From Pedobacter steynii (lineage in GTDB: Bacteria; Bacteroidota; Bacteroidia; Sphingobacteriales; Sphingobacteriaceae): a DNA stretch of 64,000 bases. Every line of letters begins with the position of its first letter. Within the stretch, counting starts at the first letter, position 1. This document shows positions 25,044 through 34,285 of this stretch, one piece after another. The notes under the pieces are model-generated. The model worked only from the letters and a program-made list of their open reading frames with translations, did no database searches and had not been told where the DNA came from. The DNA lies in assembly GCF_900103665.1 (NCBI RefSeq), contig NZ_FNGY01000002.1, forward strand, positions 434,001-498,000. The letters run 5' to 3'. Made by a program: the position numbers and the translations under genes.

Positions 25044-26093
25044 ATGGATTTAGAAGATATAAAGCTTACCCAATACTCACATGGAGCGGGTTGTGGTTGC
25101 AAAATCAGCCCTGCAATACTGGATAAAATTCTGCATACCAATGTTCCTGCTACAACAGACGCTCGTCTTCTGGTGGGTAACGATAAAAGAGATGATGCAG
25201 CGGTGTTTGATCTGGGCAACGGATCGGCGTTAATTTCCACGACTGATTTCTTCATGCCCATTGTGGATGATGCTTACGACTTTGGCAGAATCGCTTCGGC
25301 AAATGCCATCAGTGATGTCTACGCAATGGGAGGGAAGCCTGTGTTGGCCATCGCAATATTGGGTTGGCCGATAGAGAAACTGGCTCCTGAAGTGGCGCAG
25401 CGAGTGCTGGAAGGAGCAAGGGCAATTTGCGCAGAGGCGGGAATCACACTTGCCGGCGGGCATAGCATTGACTGTCCTGAGCCTGTATTTGGATTGTCTG
25501 TAAACGGAATTGTTGACATTAAACAACTCAAACAGAATTCAACCGCGACCGCTGGTTGTCGCCTGTATTTAACAAAGGCATTGGGGGTTGGTATTTTATC
25601 TACAGCACAGAAAAAAGGGGTTTTACTTCCGGAAGATGCGGCGGTTGCACTTAACAGTATGGTGACCTTAAATAAATTGGGAGCCGTATTTTCTCAATTG
25701 GAGCAGGTCAAAGCGATGACGGATGTAACGGGTTTTGGATTGCTCGGCCATCTTGCGGAAATGTGCGATGGAAGTGGTTTATCAGCAGTCGTTGAATTTG
25801 ATAAAGTGCCTGTCATCGATTCTTTGCCTCATTATCTGAGTCAGAATTGTTATCCTGGCGGTACACAAAGGAACTGGAAGAGCTATGGGCATAAAGTGAG
25901 TCAGTTAACCGAAGACCAAAGATTCGTTCTTGCAGATCCGCAAACGAGCGGCGGTTTATTAGTGGCAGTGGCACCGGAAGGTGTGGAGGAGTTTGAAGCT
26001 GTGCTTCGGGAGCAGGGGCTGACGGGAAATCATTTGATTCCCTTTGGTTGGTTAGCAGAGATTGGCGATGGAAACACGATTAACGTGATTTAG
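25044..26093 (+). CDS. selD: Selenide, water dikinase (selenophosphate synthetase)
   Basis: 349 aa. It makes selenophosphate from selenide and ATP. The N-terminal motif SHGAGCGCK places Cys17 and Lys20 at the same numbers as in E. coli; this is a Cys, not a selenocysteine, form. Other family motifs are visible ([56 protein letters not shown]). It forms an operon with mnmH. No selA, selB or selC is in the window, so its visible use is tRNA modification. Confidence 0.96.
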   Translation: MDLEDIKLTQYSHGAGCGCKISPAILDKILHTNVPATTDARLLVGNDKRDDAAVFDLGNGSALISTTDFFMPIVDDAYDFGRIASANAISDVYAMGGKPVLAIAILGWPIEKLAPEVAQRVLEGARAICAEAGITLAGGHSIDCPEPVFGLSVNGIVDIKQLKQNSTATAGCRLYLTKALGVGILSTAQKKGVLLPEDAAVALNSMVTLNKLGAVFSQLEQVKAMTDVTGFGLLGHLAEMCDGSGLSAVVEFDKVPVIDSLPHYLSQNCYPGGTQRNWKSYGHKVSQLTEDQRFVLADPQTSGGLLVAVAPEGVEEFEAVLREQGLTGNHLIPFGWLAEIGDGNTINVI

Positions 26094-26116
26094 AAAGGTT
26101 TTGTGTTTGATTTTCT

Positions 26117-26124
26117 TAACTTTG
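26117..26124 (+). promoter_or_regulatory. -7 box ahead of AraC gene
   Basis: TAACTTTG matches TAnnTTTG exactly and sits 4 nt before the ATG, the same spacing as at the TetR gene. No TTTG is found 19-21 bp upstream, so the -33 element is missing or weak, which would suit an activated promoter. Confidence 0.35.
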
Positions 26125-26128
26125 TGGC

Positions 26129-27001
26129 ATGGATAAGAATATTCCTTCCGAAGCTGCTGATTGCAATACGAGCGACCTGAAACTGAAAGGCTTTAAGGTG
26201 TATGAAGTGGGGAGCGGGGTAAACGCCGTGCCCACTTATAACAGAAGAGATTTTTATAAGATCTGTATCAATACCGGAAGGAGCCTGATCCATTATGCCA
26301 ATAAAGGAATTCAGACGGAGGGAACGATTGCCTTTTTCGGCAATCCACGCATTCCTTATTCCTGGGAGGTTATTTCTCCTACTTATACCGGTTATGCCTG
26401 TGTTTTTACCGAAGATTTTCTGAAAAGCCATGAGCGTTTTGAAAGCCTGCAACAATCGCCTTTATTTAAAATAGGAGGAACACCGATTTTCCAGCTGGAC
26501 GAGGGGCAAAAGCTTTTTATGACCTCTATTTTTCAGAGAATGTTAGCGGAACAGGATACAACGTACTTTTTTAAAGAAGAGCTGATGTGTAATTATATCA
26601 ATCTGTTGATCCATGAAGCCTTGAAAATGCAGCCGACAGAGAATTTCTTTAAGCATAAGAATGCCTCCTCCCGGATCACCTCTTTATTCCTTGAATTGCT
26701 GGAACGGCAGTTTCCAATAGAAAGTCCGAAGCAACCTTTGAGTTTAAGAACAGCACAGGATTATGCCAACGGATTGGCAGTACATGTAAATCATCTCAAT
26801 AGATCGGTGAAAGAAGTGACGGGGAAATCTACCACTACCCATGTTTCTGAAAGGGTGATCAGCGAAGCAAAAGCCTTGCTGATCCACACAGACTGGAGCA
26901 TTGCGGACATCGGATATGCGCTCGGCTTTGAATATCCCACCTATTTCAATAATTTCTTTAAACGGATCACCGGAACTATACCCAAATCACTTCGCGCTTA
27001 G
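26129..27001 (+). CDS. AraC-family transcriptional regulator
   Basis: 290 aa. The N-terminal sensing domain (about 1-170) is followed by a double helix-turn-helix of AraC type (TAQDYANGLAVHVNHLNRSV; IADIGYALGFEYPTYFNNFFKRITG) at about 195-288. This Bacteroidota type often sits next to one target gene and activates it. The alcohol dehydrogenase 90 bp downstream on the same strand is the likely target. Inducer unknown. Confidence 0.88.
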   Translation: MDKNIPSEAADCNTSDLKLKGFKVYEVGSGVNAVPTYNRRDFYKICINTGRSLIHYANKGIQTEGTIAFFGNPRIPYSWEVISPTYTGYACVFTEDFLKSHERFESLQQSPLFKIGGTPIFQLDEGQKLFMTSIFQRMLAEQDTTYFFKEELMCNYINLLIHEALKMQPTENFFKHKNASSRITSLFLELLERQFPIESPKQPLSLRTAQDYANGLAVHVNHLNRSVKEVTGKSTTTHVSERVISEAKALLIHTDWSIADIGYALGFEYPTYFNNFFKRITGTIPKSLRA

Positions 27002-27090
27002 ATTGTTTGAAATTCTTACTTTTCTGTTTGAATTCTATTTGTGGGCTACCTGCTTTCGGCAGAGCTTTGTGGGATCAAAATAAAAAGATC

Positions 27091-28164
27091 ATGAACGGAA
27101 ATAGCACAGTAAATAACATCAAAGCGTTTGGCGCAGCTGCCGCCACTGATTCACTAAAAGTACTGAATATACAACGTAGAACAGTCACCGCACATGATGT
27201 GGAGATTGAAATCCTGTTTTGTGGCATCTGCCACTCAGACCTGCATTCTGCGAAAAACGAATGGCACAACACCATTTATCCCATCGTTCCCGGCCATGAA
27301 GTGGTAGGAAGGGTAACAAATGTTGGTGCTCATGTAACCAGGTTTAAAGTAGGAGATCTGGCCGCAGTAGGTTGTATGGTAGACTCCTGCAGAGAATGTG
27401 AATATTGTAAGGAAGGTCTGGAGCAGTTTTGCGAACCGGGAAGTACCCTGACCTTTAACTCACCCGACAAACATCTGGGCGGACAAACCTTCGGTGGATA
27501 TGCCGAAAGCGTGGTGGTAGATGAAAACTATGTTTTGCGTGTACCGGAAAACCTGGATCTCGCTGCAACGGCACCCTTACTTTGTGCGGGAATCACGACC
27601 TACTCACCATTAAAACACTGGAATGTTGGCCCAGGGAAAAAAGTGGGAATCGTAGGCATCGGCGGCCTCGGACACATGGGAATCAAAATTGCGAAAGCGA
27701 TGGGCGCTCATGTAGTGGTTTTCACCACTTCATTGTCTAAACAAGAAGATGCAAAACGTCTGGGTGCGGATGAAGTTGTTTTATCAACCGATCCGGAACA
27801 AATGGCTAAGTACGGGAAAAGCCTGCATTTTATTTTAGATTGTGTATCTGCACAACACGATATGGACGCTTACCTTAACCTGCTCAAAGTGGATGGTGCA
27901 TTGGCATTGGTCGGCGCTCCAATGGAACCACTTCCGGTGACTTCCTTTAGTCTGATCTTAGGAAGAAGAAGTTTTGCCGGATCAATGATCGGTGGCATTG
28001 CGGAAACACAGGAAATGCTGGACTTCTGCTCTGCGCATAATATTGTTTCGGATATTGAGCTGATCGGTGTGGATGAAGTGAACGATGCTTATGAACGTTT
28101 GTTAAAAGGGGAGGTGAAATACCGCTTCGTAATCGATATGGCATCGCTGAAAGCAAAGAATTAA
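27091..28164 (+). CDS. Zinc-dependent NAD(P) alcohol dehydrogenase (YahK/CAD type)
   Basis: 357 aa from ATG 27091; the longer frame from 27007 adds an unconserved leader. Catalytic zinc motifs CGICHSDLH and GHEVVGRV and the structural zinc Cys set (CMVDSCRECEYCKEGLEQFC) are complete. GIGGLGHMG is the nucleotide-binding turn. It is of the medium-chain, cinnamyl-alcohol/aldehyde-reductase group that reduces broad aldehydes, usually with NADPH. It is bracketed by two AraC genes and ended by a strong hairpin, so it is probably a single-gene unit controlled by the upstream AraC. Confidence 0.92.
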   Translation: MNGNSTVNNIKAFGAAAATDSLKVLNIQRRTVTAHDVEIEILFCGICHSDLHSAKNEWHNTIYPIVPGHEVVGRVTNVGAHVTRFKVGDLAAVGCMVDSCRECEYCKEGLEQFCEPGSTLTFNSPDKHLGGQTFGGYAESVVVDENYVLRVPENLDLAATAPLLCAGITTYSPLKHWNVGPGKKVGIVGIGGLGHMGIKIAKAMGAHVVVFTTSLSKQEDAKRLGADEVVLSTDPEQMAKYGKSLHFILDCVSAQHDMDAYLNLLKVDGALALVGAPMEPLPVTSFSLILGRRSFAGSMIGGIAETQEMLDFCSAHNIVSDIELIGVDEVNDAYERLLKGEVKYRFVIDMASLKAKN

Positions 28165-28174
28165 TTTTGAAGAT

Positions 28175-28219
28175 GTAGTGTTTAGTCAAATGTCGCTACA
28201 TTTGGCTAAACATTACTTT
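28175..28219 (+). terminator. Intrinsic terminator after alcohol dehydrogenase
   Basis: A 19-bp stem (28175-28193 with 28198-28216, two G-T wobbles) encloses a CGCT tetraloop and is followed by TTT. It lies 10 bp after the stop codon and separates the dehydrogenase from the next AraC gene. Confidence 0.75.
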
Positions 28220-28255
28220 AACGTCTATACCTGCTGCTTCATCGCAATGATTTAA

Positions 28256-29113
28256 ATGGAAAGAATACCGATCAGACATCTTAGCACCACACAAGCAGAA
28301 CCGGATCTTTTTGGAAACTTCGGGATCCGCAGAATTGTCGATTTACTGGCCGGAAAAGACATGCTGCAGGAGCTTCACAGACACGATTTCTTTTATATTC
28401 TTGTGGTGGAAAATGGGGAGGGGCATCATGAAATCGACTTCAGGCCTTACGACGTTACTGACCATACTGTTTTTTTTATGCGGCCCGGTCAGGTACATCA
28501 GATTGAGCTAAAGGCAGGGAGTACAGGGTATCTGATACACTTCAGAGATGAATTTTATTTGCCTCAGGATCAGAAGGCCGGCCAGCTGTTGCGGAAGTTA
28601 AGTCAGCTGAACCATTACGAGCTGAATGCGGATCAGTTTCAGAAGCTGATGCGGGTCCTGAGTTCTACTTATCAGGAGTATACCGAGAAGCAAGAGCAGT
28701 ATCAGGAGGTAATTAAGGCAAATATGGGGATCTTCTTTATCGAGTTGTTTAGAGTGCAGAACAGTAGTCTTGCTGATCAGGGTAATCTTTATAATCAGGA
28801 ACGGCTGGAGCAGCTTTTGTCGCTTTTAGAACAGCATGTTTTTAGTCATAAACAGGTGGCGGAATACGCGGCGATGTTGAACCTTTCCGCTTATCAGCTG
28901 AATGCGATAGCGAAGACAATGCTGGGTAAAACCTGTTCGGAGCTGATCAATGAATACCTGATATTGGAAGCTAAAAGATATCTTCTGGCCACGTCAAATC
29001 AGGTGAATCAGATCGCTTATAGCCTGGGTTACGAAGATGTTTCTTATTTTATCAGGTTCTTTAAAAAATACACAGGACATTCACCGGAGGCCTTCAGGCA
29101 GAACTTTAGATAA
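28256..29113 (+). CDS. AraC-family regulator with cupin sensor
   Basis: 285 aa. The N-terminal cupin-like half (HDFFYILVVENGEGHHEIDF, FFMRPGQVHQIELK) is followed by a C-terminal AraC helix-turn-helix pair (EYAAMLNLSAYQLNAIAKTM; VNQIAYSLGYEDVSYFIRFF) at about 195-283. Both halves are of normal length. The target is unknown; the methyltransferase downstream (134-bp gap) is one candidate. Confidence 0.88.
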   Translation: MERIPIRHLSTTQAEPDLFGNFGIRRIVDLLAGKDMLQELHRHDFFYILVVENGEGHHEIDFRPYDVTDHTVFFMRPGQVHQIELKAGSTGYLIHFRDEFYLPQDQKAGQLLRKLSQLNHYELNADQFQKLMRVLSSTYQEYTEKQEQYQEVIKANMGIFFIELFRVQNSSLADQGNLYNQERLEQLLSLLEQHVFSHKQVAEYAAMLNLSAYQLNAIAKTMLGKTCSELINEYLILEAKRYLLATSNQVNQIAYSLGYEDVSYFIRFFKKYTGHSPEAFRQNFR

Positions 29114-29247
29114 ATCCTATACAACTGAATTTTTGTCCTACGCTTCAGCGTTATGCTGATCTTACTTTTGTTGAATAAAGACAAAAGCTGGCAGAGCTGC
29201 GTTTGACAAATAATAAAATTATTATTGAAAATTTTAAACAAACAGAC

Positions 29248-29886
29248 ATGAATAAATCCTGGAATGAGGAATATAAAGATAAATGGGATGAGCGCTATAA
29301 AGAACAAGAATATGTTTACGGAAAGGGCCCTAATCTATTTTTTAAAGAGTGGATTGAGAAGTTTAAGCCCGGATCTATACTGATGCCGGCCGATGGTGAG
29401 GGACGGAATGGGGTGTTCGCTGCAACGCTTGGATGGGAGGTGATCTCCTGTGATCTGAGCGTAGAAGGGCAGTCAAAGGCCTTACAGCTTGCCACAGCGC
29501 AGAATGTTGCCATTTCTTACATTGTCGGAGATCTGGATCAACTCAGGTTTGAACCCGCATCATTTGATGCCATTGGCCTGATATATGCCCATTTTGCTGC
29601 TGATCAGAAGTCTTTATTTCATCGAAAGTTAAATGAGTATCTCAAACCTGGAGGCGTCATTATTTTAGAAGCTTTCTGCAAAGAACACCTGGAACTAAAG
29701 AAGCTTGATCCTAAAGTTGGCGGGCCTGCTGAATTGGATATGTTGTTCTCCAAAGAGGAGATCATAGCTGATTTTGAAAATTATGACCTTTTAATGTTGG
29801 GCGAAGAGGAAATCCTGTTAAATGAGGGAATGTATCACATTGGAAAAGGTGCCGTAGTCAGATTTGCAGGTATAAAACGTGCTTAA
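29248..29886 (+). CDS. SAM-dependent class I methyltransferase
   Basis: 212 aa from ATG 29248. The N-terminal part WDERYKEQEYVYGKGPNLFF is typical of TehB-like and thiopurine-type methyltransferases; the SAM-binding loop MPADGEGRNGVFAA is the motif I. DLSVEGQSKAL, VGDLDQLRFEPASFDAI and LKPGGVIILEAF follow in order. The substrate cannot be named; small-molecule or tellurite-type detoxification are family possibilities only. Confidence 0.82.
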   Translation: MNKSWNEEYKDKWDERYKEQEYVYGKGPNLFFKEWIEKFKPGSILMPADGEGRNGVFAATLGWEVISCDLSVEGQSKALQLATAQNVAISYIVGDLDQLRFEPASFDAIGLIYAHFAADQKSLFHRKLNEYLKPGGVIILEAFCKEHLELKKLDPKVGGPAELDMLFSKEEIIADFENYDLLMLGEEEILLNEGMYHIGKGAVVRFAGIKRA

Positions 29887-29974
29887 TAAACAGGTGTATC
29901 TTCGGGACTCCTCTCGGCTAAAGTTTAATTTAATTTTCTTTTATCTGAAAGTAAATCGCCTTGCTTTTGTTTGA

Positions 29975-30199
29975 AGATATTTTGTTTTTCTTCCCGCTTC
30001 AGGGGAGATTTATGAATGGAGCTATTTTCCGGCATCCATCAGCAAAAAAGGCAGCGTTAATAATAGCATCATGGAGAACCTTGCTAAAATTACCAAATGG
30101 GATTATTCATACGATACGCTGGATGATGAGCAGTTTTGGAATAACTATGTGCTGCTGAAAGAAAACGGAGCTTACCGATATTTAAAACGTCTGAAATAG
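29975..30199 (+). pseudogene. Remnant of an unidentified gene
   Basis: A frame of 74 codons is open from after a TGA at 29972 to a TAG at 30197. It reads like real protein (FPASISKKGSVNNSIMENLA, then DYSYDTLDDEQFWNNYVLL), but has no ATG, GTG or TTG start before ATG 30071. From that ATG only 42 residues remain. It may be the 3' end of a lost gene, or a 42-aa protein. It fills most of the 333-bp space between the methyltransferase and the peptidase; I see nothing else there. Confidence 0.35.
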
Positions 30200-30219
30200 C
30201 TTATGGAAATTGTAAACCC

Positions 30220-31551
30220 TTATTTTGCTTCTTTACTTTTTTGACTGATGTTCCCATCTTTCCATAATAAATTGATGCTGGAATAATTGCCGGTTTGGTC
30301 TTTTACAAATTCGACCTGTGCATTCTCGTCGAGCAGGAAGATACTTTCAGAAACGGGTTTTAGTGTGAATGTATCATTTCCTCCACGTTCTGGGTTCTTA
30401 CATAAAAGATTGCCATTTTCTACGTAAAACCGAATACCTCCCGCATAAGTGCCGCTATAGCGGCTTAGTACTTGCGCATTTGGGCCGGGAATACCCTCAT
30501 TCGCTTTTAAAGTATTGATGGCCCATTGGAAAAACCTCTTTTCGTTATCGCTTGTTGCTTTAGATTTTAAATCGGTATAAATGGCTTCTTGTGCCCTTTG
30601 TAAAGCTTGGGATGCGGGAACAGTGAGGTTTGGGATAACACCAATGCCTTCCCAGTCTTTAAAGGTCGAAGTACTGATCGGTCTGGCGTAAGGTATCTTT
30701 GCGATGAAATCTGTGCTCATAGCGAAGAAACCTGTCGCATGCGAAGCGCCTAAGGTCGTATCTCCTATAACTGTGGCACGTTTCAGTGCCTGCATAGAAG
30801 CGGTAAAAGCTTCGGCTGCAGAAGCTGTATTTTTACTGGTAAGGATATACATAGGCATGAGTAGCGTTAGCTGATTTGTAGCCAGGTGGTCTGTATATAA
30901 GGAAATGGTATCCTTACTAAAGCTGTTGACCTGGTCAAATAAATGGGTCTTCTCTTTGAAGAAATAACTGGCGAATTGGTTGGCTGTACTCCCTCCGCCA
31001 TTTGACCTCAGGTCAATAATCAAAGCTTTGGTATTGGATAAAAAAGTTAAGGCACCGGACATCGTTGCTTTTACCTCTTCCACATTTGGCGTAAAACCAT
31101 TAAAAAGAAAATAACCGACGTTTCCGGGAAGAACTTCTACTTTTTGAAGGTTAAAATTATTGTCTTTTTCGACGGCCAGTTGTTCTTTTTGGGCTTTACT
31201 GAGCTCTTCCGGACTAAGTGCTGTTGGTGCAGGCGTTTCGGGTTCATAAGCGATATGCATATGGGGATCATAATAAATTGCATTGATATCTTTTTCCAGC
31301 TGACGGGCTAGTTTGCCTGGATCTGGGATCTTATAGTATCCTCCTTTAAGCAGTTTAGTCTTTAGATAACTGTCCATCCGGGTGGCCTGCTCAGGAAAAA
31401 TGTAATGGCGCTTCAGCGTGCTTCTTAAAGTGTCAATCAAACTGCGGATCTGTAGCTTGCTTAAAGCATTGTCAGACTTAACCTGGGAAAAGGCATACTT
31501 GCCAGGTAGAACAAAAAGCGCCAGTAACAGAAAAATACAAGTTTTTTTCAT
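30220..31551 (-). CDS. Secreted S41-family serine peptidase (IRBP/Tsp-like)
   Basis: 443 aa with a signal peptide (1-22, ending FSQ). An N-terminal helical domain (LIDTLRSTLKRHYIFPEQA) is typical of the interphotoreceptor-retinoid-binding-protein-like group. The S41 core shows ALIIDLRSNGGGS (177-189) and TSKNTASAAEAFT, whose Ser244 is the likely nucleophile. No PDZ domain is evident. The C-terminal about 70 residues form a small beta-rich domain. Likely periplasmic or surface; targets unknown. Confidence 0.86.
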   Translation of the reverse strand: MKKTCIFLLLALFVLPGKYAFSQVKSDNALSKLQIRSLIDTLRSTLKRHYIFPEQATRMDSYLKTKLLKGGYYKIPDPGKLARQLEKDINAIYYDPHMHIAYEPETPAPTALSPEELSKAQKEQLAVEKDNNFNLQKVEVLPGNVGYFLFNGFTPNVEEVKATMSGALTFLSNTKALIIDLRSNGGGSTANQFASYFFKEKTHLFDQVNSFSKDTISLYTDHLATNQLTLLMPMYILTSKNTASAAEAFTASMQALKRATVIGDTTLGASHATGFFAMSTDFIAKIPYARPISTSTFKDWEGIGVIPNLTVPASQALQRAQEAIYTDLKSKATSDNEKRFFQWAINTLKANEGIPGPNAQVLSRYSGTYAGGIRFYVENGNLLCKNPERGGNDTFTLKPVSESIFLLDENAQVEFVKDQTGNYSSINLLWKDGNISQKSKEAK

Positions 31552-31620
31552 ATTTATTTTAATGATTTCAAGATATGAAAATAAATATTGATTTGCATCA
31601 AAAAGACAATAGGTCTGACT

Positions 31621-32442
31621 TTATTTCTGATTGATTAACCGGTCTAATAAAGCAGCAAAACTCTGACCGCTAAAAACACCATTGGTAGCGGTACTGAAAA
31701 CGACCTTGTTTTCTTTGTTGTACAGGTTGATCTGGCTTGTCCAGTTATTTACAGAGAAACCTTGAAGGTCTGTGATCATGATTTTTTTAGCATCAATTAC
31801 CAGATGATCCTGGTGAACGATAATCTCTTTTGGTTGAACATTTAAGAAAGAAGTTGTACCCGTTGCAAATAGCTTTTTACCAATTGCCGCACCATAAGAA
31901 ATGTATTGAAAAGTAACAGGCAGACCTGCTTCCAGTTCTTTTAATGCTTTGGGTACATATAAGGCCTCATGCTGATTGCTGATGAACTCAATGGCCTTCA
32001 GTACCTGTGTATATCTGACCGTAATCGTTTCCCAGCTTCCTTCTTTTCTGCTTCGAAAAGCAATGTTATTCGTTATAAATGTCCGACCGGAACTGAATAG
32101 GTAGAGGTCTTCCATATCTTCAAAAAGCTGGACTTTATTTTCCGCTTTTCCTTCCGTCAGAATTCCCTTTTCATAGAGATGAAAAGTCTTGCCCTGGCTT
32201 AGCTTTAAAGCCGTCAGCAAAATGATTAATCCAAGCCCCATGATAAATGCAATGGACCAGTAAAGTATGCTGATGTCTCCTGAAAAATTCATCTTTCCTT
32301 CTTTGATTGCAAGAATTCCTTCAAAATAAATCATTCCAGAAATTCCAGAAAATAAAATAAGTATGGAAATTGCAAAATATGTAAACCCTTTCCCCGGACT
32401 GTGCTTACTTTTTAAGGCACCTAATTCTTGTGTGTTTTTCAT
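31621..32442 (-). CDS. Membrane protein with PH-like domain (DUF6585-like)
   Basis: 273 aa. Two membrane helices (about 20-42 and 57-81) are followed by a cytoplasmic-type beta-rich region (FHLYEKGILTEGKAENKVQLFEDMEDLYLF...) resembling bacterial PH-like domains. No enzyme motif. It is separated from the peptidase gene by about 70 bp on the same strand. Function unknown. Confidence 0.6.
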   Translation of the reverse strand: MKNTQELGALKSKHSPGKGFTYFAISILILFSGISGMIYFEGILAIKEGKMNFSGDISILYWSIAFIMGLGLIILLTALKLSQGKTFHLYEKGILTEGKAENKVQLFEDMEDLYLFSSGRTFITNNIAFRSRKEGSWETITVRYTQVLKAIEFISNQHEALYVPKALKELEAGLPVTFQYISYGAAIGKKLFATGTTSFLNVQPKEIIVHQDHLVIDAKKIMITDLQGFSVNNWTSQINLYNKENKVVFSTATNGVFSGQSFAALLDRLINQK

Positions 32443-32568
32443 TTAAAATGATAATCGATTTATTGGTAGTTAATTAGAGATTTGTTGTTGTTCTTATAAT
32501 TATAAAAACATTCCACAAACTTTCATTGTACAAATTCGATACCAGATTCCAGAAATTAAACGATCACA

Positions 32569-33558
32569 TTATTTAGCCAGGGGTATAATCGACGATTTAC
32601 TCAGGCTAAGAAGGTCTGGTTTGTCTTTAGATGCGGCCAGGGTCTTTCTAAAAGACACAATTGAAAGGGCAACATCACTGCCGGGATGGCGTTTGCTGAT
32701 CTGATCAAAATCCAGCGCTACTTCTGGCAAGACCTTATTCGAATTGTCTTCTGTTGTAGGAGTGTTTTCCAGACCAACCAATAAATGGCTCAGGTAATTC
32801 TGATAATTCTGTTGCGCTTCCTTTTTATAATGACTTTTCGGGTATTGCTTTAAAAATTGCTCCCAGTAAAAGGCCCAGTCGCCAAGCGTAACTCTATCTA
32901 TTGCTAAACCGGCGTCATAATCAATTACAGGGTCATTCTCTAAGGCAGTCTGATCCCAGAACTTTCGGTCGTCCTTTTCCAGATTCGAGGCGAACAGTGA
33001 TTTCCAATAACTGGGGCTAAGGTGAAAAATAGCTCCGGTTTCTTCTTCGTGTTTGATTTCAATGTGGTGGTTGAGGAGTTGTTGAAAAAGTAATCTCTGT
33101 TCCGGAGATAAGCCCTTCTGGAACTTAGTCTCCACTCTTTTTCTGCGGTTATTAGTGGTTTCTCCATCAATCCAGCTGATTTCTAATTGATCAAATATGG
33201 GCAATAACTTCGCCTGCCGCGAATCCAGGCGATTAATAAGAGGAGTCAATACTTTTTGCCATTGCGCTAATAATTTATACCGTTGTTCTAGAGGAAGCGC
33301 AGGAAGTTGTATTTGCAGGGCATTTTCAACTGAATCAAGGGTACTGAAAGAAGGCTGCTGTTGGAATAACGCGATCAGTTGATCTGGTGTTTGCTGCGGA
33401 GCGGCAAGACTGTCGGTTTGGATTACGGCGGCGGAGACTTTAGGCGTCAATGTATCCTGCTTTACTACTTTTTCCTGTTTCTTCTGACTGGTTGTGCAAG
33501 CTAAAATCAGATTTGCCAGACAAAATGAAACGATTACTAAATTCTTAAATTTATCCAT
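32569..33558 (-). CDS. Hypothetical lipoprotein
   Basis: 329 aa from ATG 33558 (MDKFKNLVIVSF), with lipobox LILAC. A low-complexity linker leads to an alpha-helical body rich in Gln, Leu and Lys (LALEQRYKLLAQWQKVL-like helices, then GDWAFYWEQFLKQYPKSHYK), reminiscent of TPR-like or chaperone-like helical lipoproteins. No named family. The upstream frame (12 codons) is unlikely to be used, since it would bury the signal peptide. Confidence 0.6.
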   Translation of the reverse strand: MDKFKNLVIVSFCLANLILACTTSQKKQEKVVKQDTLTPKVSAAVIQTDSLAAPQQTPDQLIALFQQQPSFSTLDSVENALQIQLPALPLEQRYKLLAQWQKVLTPLINRLDSRQAKLLPIFDQLEISWIDGETTNNRRKRVETKFQKGLSPEQRLLFQQLLNHHIEIKHEEETGAIFHLSPSYWKSLFASNLEKDDRKFWDQTALENDPVIDYDAGLAIDRVTLGDWAFYWEQFLKQYPKSHYKKEAQQNYQNYLSHLLVGLENTPTTEDNSNKVLPEVALDFDQISKRHPGSDVALSIVSFRKTLAASKDKPDLLSLSKSSIIPLAK

Positions 33559-33639
33559 ATAGAAAGCTTCAGTTACAGTAGAAGTCAAAAACACTGTAAA
33601 TCTAGTTTGAAGATAAATAAAAGATTTTCATTTCAAACA

Positions 33640-33678
33640 AAAAGGTCATTTGATAAAGAAATTATCAAATGACCTTTT
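33640..33678 (-). terminator. Intrinsic terminator of SnoaL-like gene
   Basis: A perfect 17-bp stem (33640-33656 with 33662-33678) with a 5-nt loop (AGAAA). On the minus strand it is followed by TTTTGTTTG. It lies 25 bp beyond the SnoaL-like stop codon. Confidence 0.75.
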
Positions 33679-33702
33679 GTGAGCCTCCTCCGGGAATACG
33701 GA

Positions 33703-34065
33703 TCAGGAGGTCTTATAAAAGAACTGATCCGACACAATCTTGCCGTCGTTAACTTCATAAACACAAACTTCACTCATAGGCATTCTGCCATGCTGTTTAT
33801 AGGTGGCATCAATATCCATGATACAAGAGAAAAAATTATCACCCACTATCGGATCTGATATGGTGGAACTGTGTATCTCCTCGACACTATTCAGCCATTC
33901 CTGGGTTTTACCTAAAACAGCTTTTTTGCCTTCTGTTAACTCCATGTGAGAACCCTGTGGCTCTCTGCTTACGATACGATCGTGATAGAGCTCATTGATG
34001 GCTTCTTCATTTTTGCCTTCACGACAAAGTTGAACCAATTTGTTTGCTACTTCCTGAGTATTCAT
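33703..34065 (-). CDS. SnoaL-like (NTF2-fold) protein
   Basis: 120 aa. The pattern VANKLVQLCREGKNEEAINELYHDRIVSREP, then GKKAVLGKTQEWLN and VYEVNDGKIVSDQFFY, fits the SnoaL-like/NTF2-like superfamily, a cone-shaped fold used for small ligands or as an isomerase. No catalytic residues can be assigned. It is a single gene between two strong hairpins. Confidence 0.78.
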   Translation of the reverse strand: MNTQEVANKLVQLCREGKNEEAINELYHDRIVSREPQGSHMELTEGKKAVLGKTQEWLNSVEEIHSSTISDPIVGDNFFSCIMDIDATYKQHGRMPMSEVCVYEVNDGKIVSDQFFYKTS

Positions 34066-34188
34066 GTGATTGAAAATTAAATGAATAATAACCTGCTTGA
34101 CAGGTAAATAACAATAGAGGTGCGGATGTTGTTTGATTAAAAATCTGGTTGTTGAACGCTTGTTTGATCAGCAGGGTTACCCGAAATT

Positions 34189-34234
34189 CAGCTTTACAGC
34201 CTAAGGATTGTGAAATCTTTAGGCTGTAAAGCTG
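34189..34234 (-). terminator. Long hairpin after tandem lipoprotein genes
   Basis: A perfect 16-bp stem (34189-34204 with 34219-34234) extends by four further pairs including one wobble, with a 6-nt loop. No T-run follows on the minus strand. It lies 51 bp downstream of the lipoprotein pair and may end or protect its transcript. Confidence 0.5.
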
Positions 34235-34285
34235 CCTGGCTTCATGATCTGAGGGTTAATTTCTGATCCGAATTAATAACCTAAT

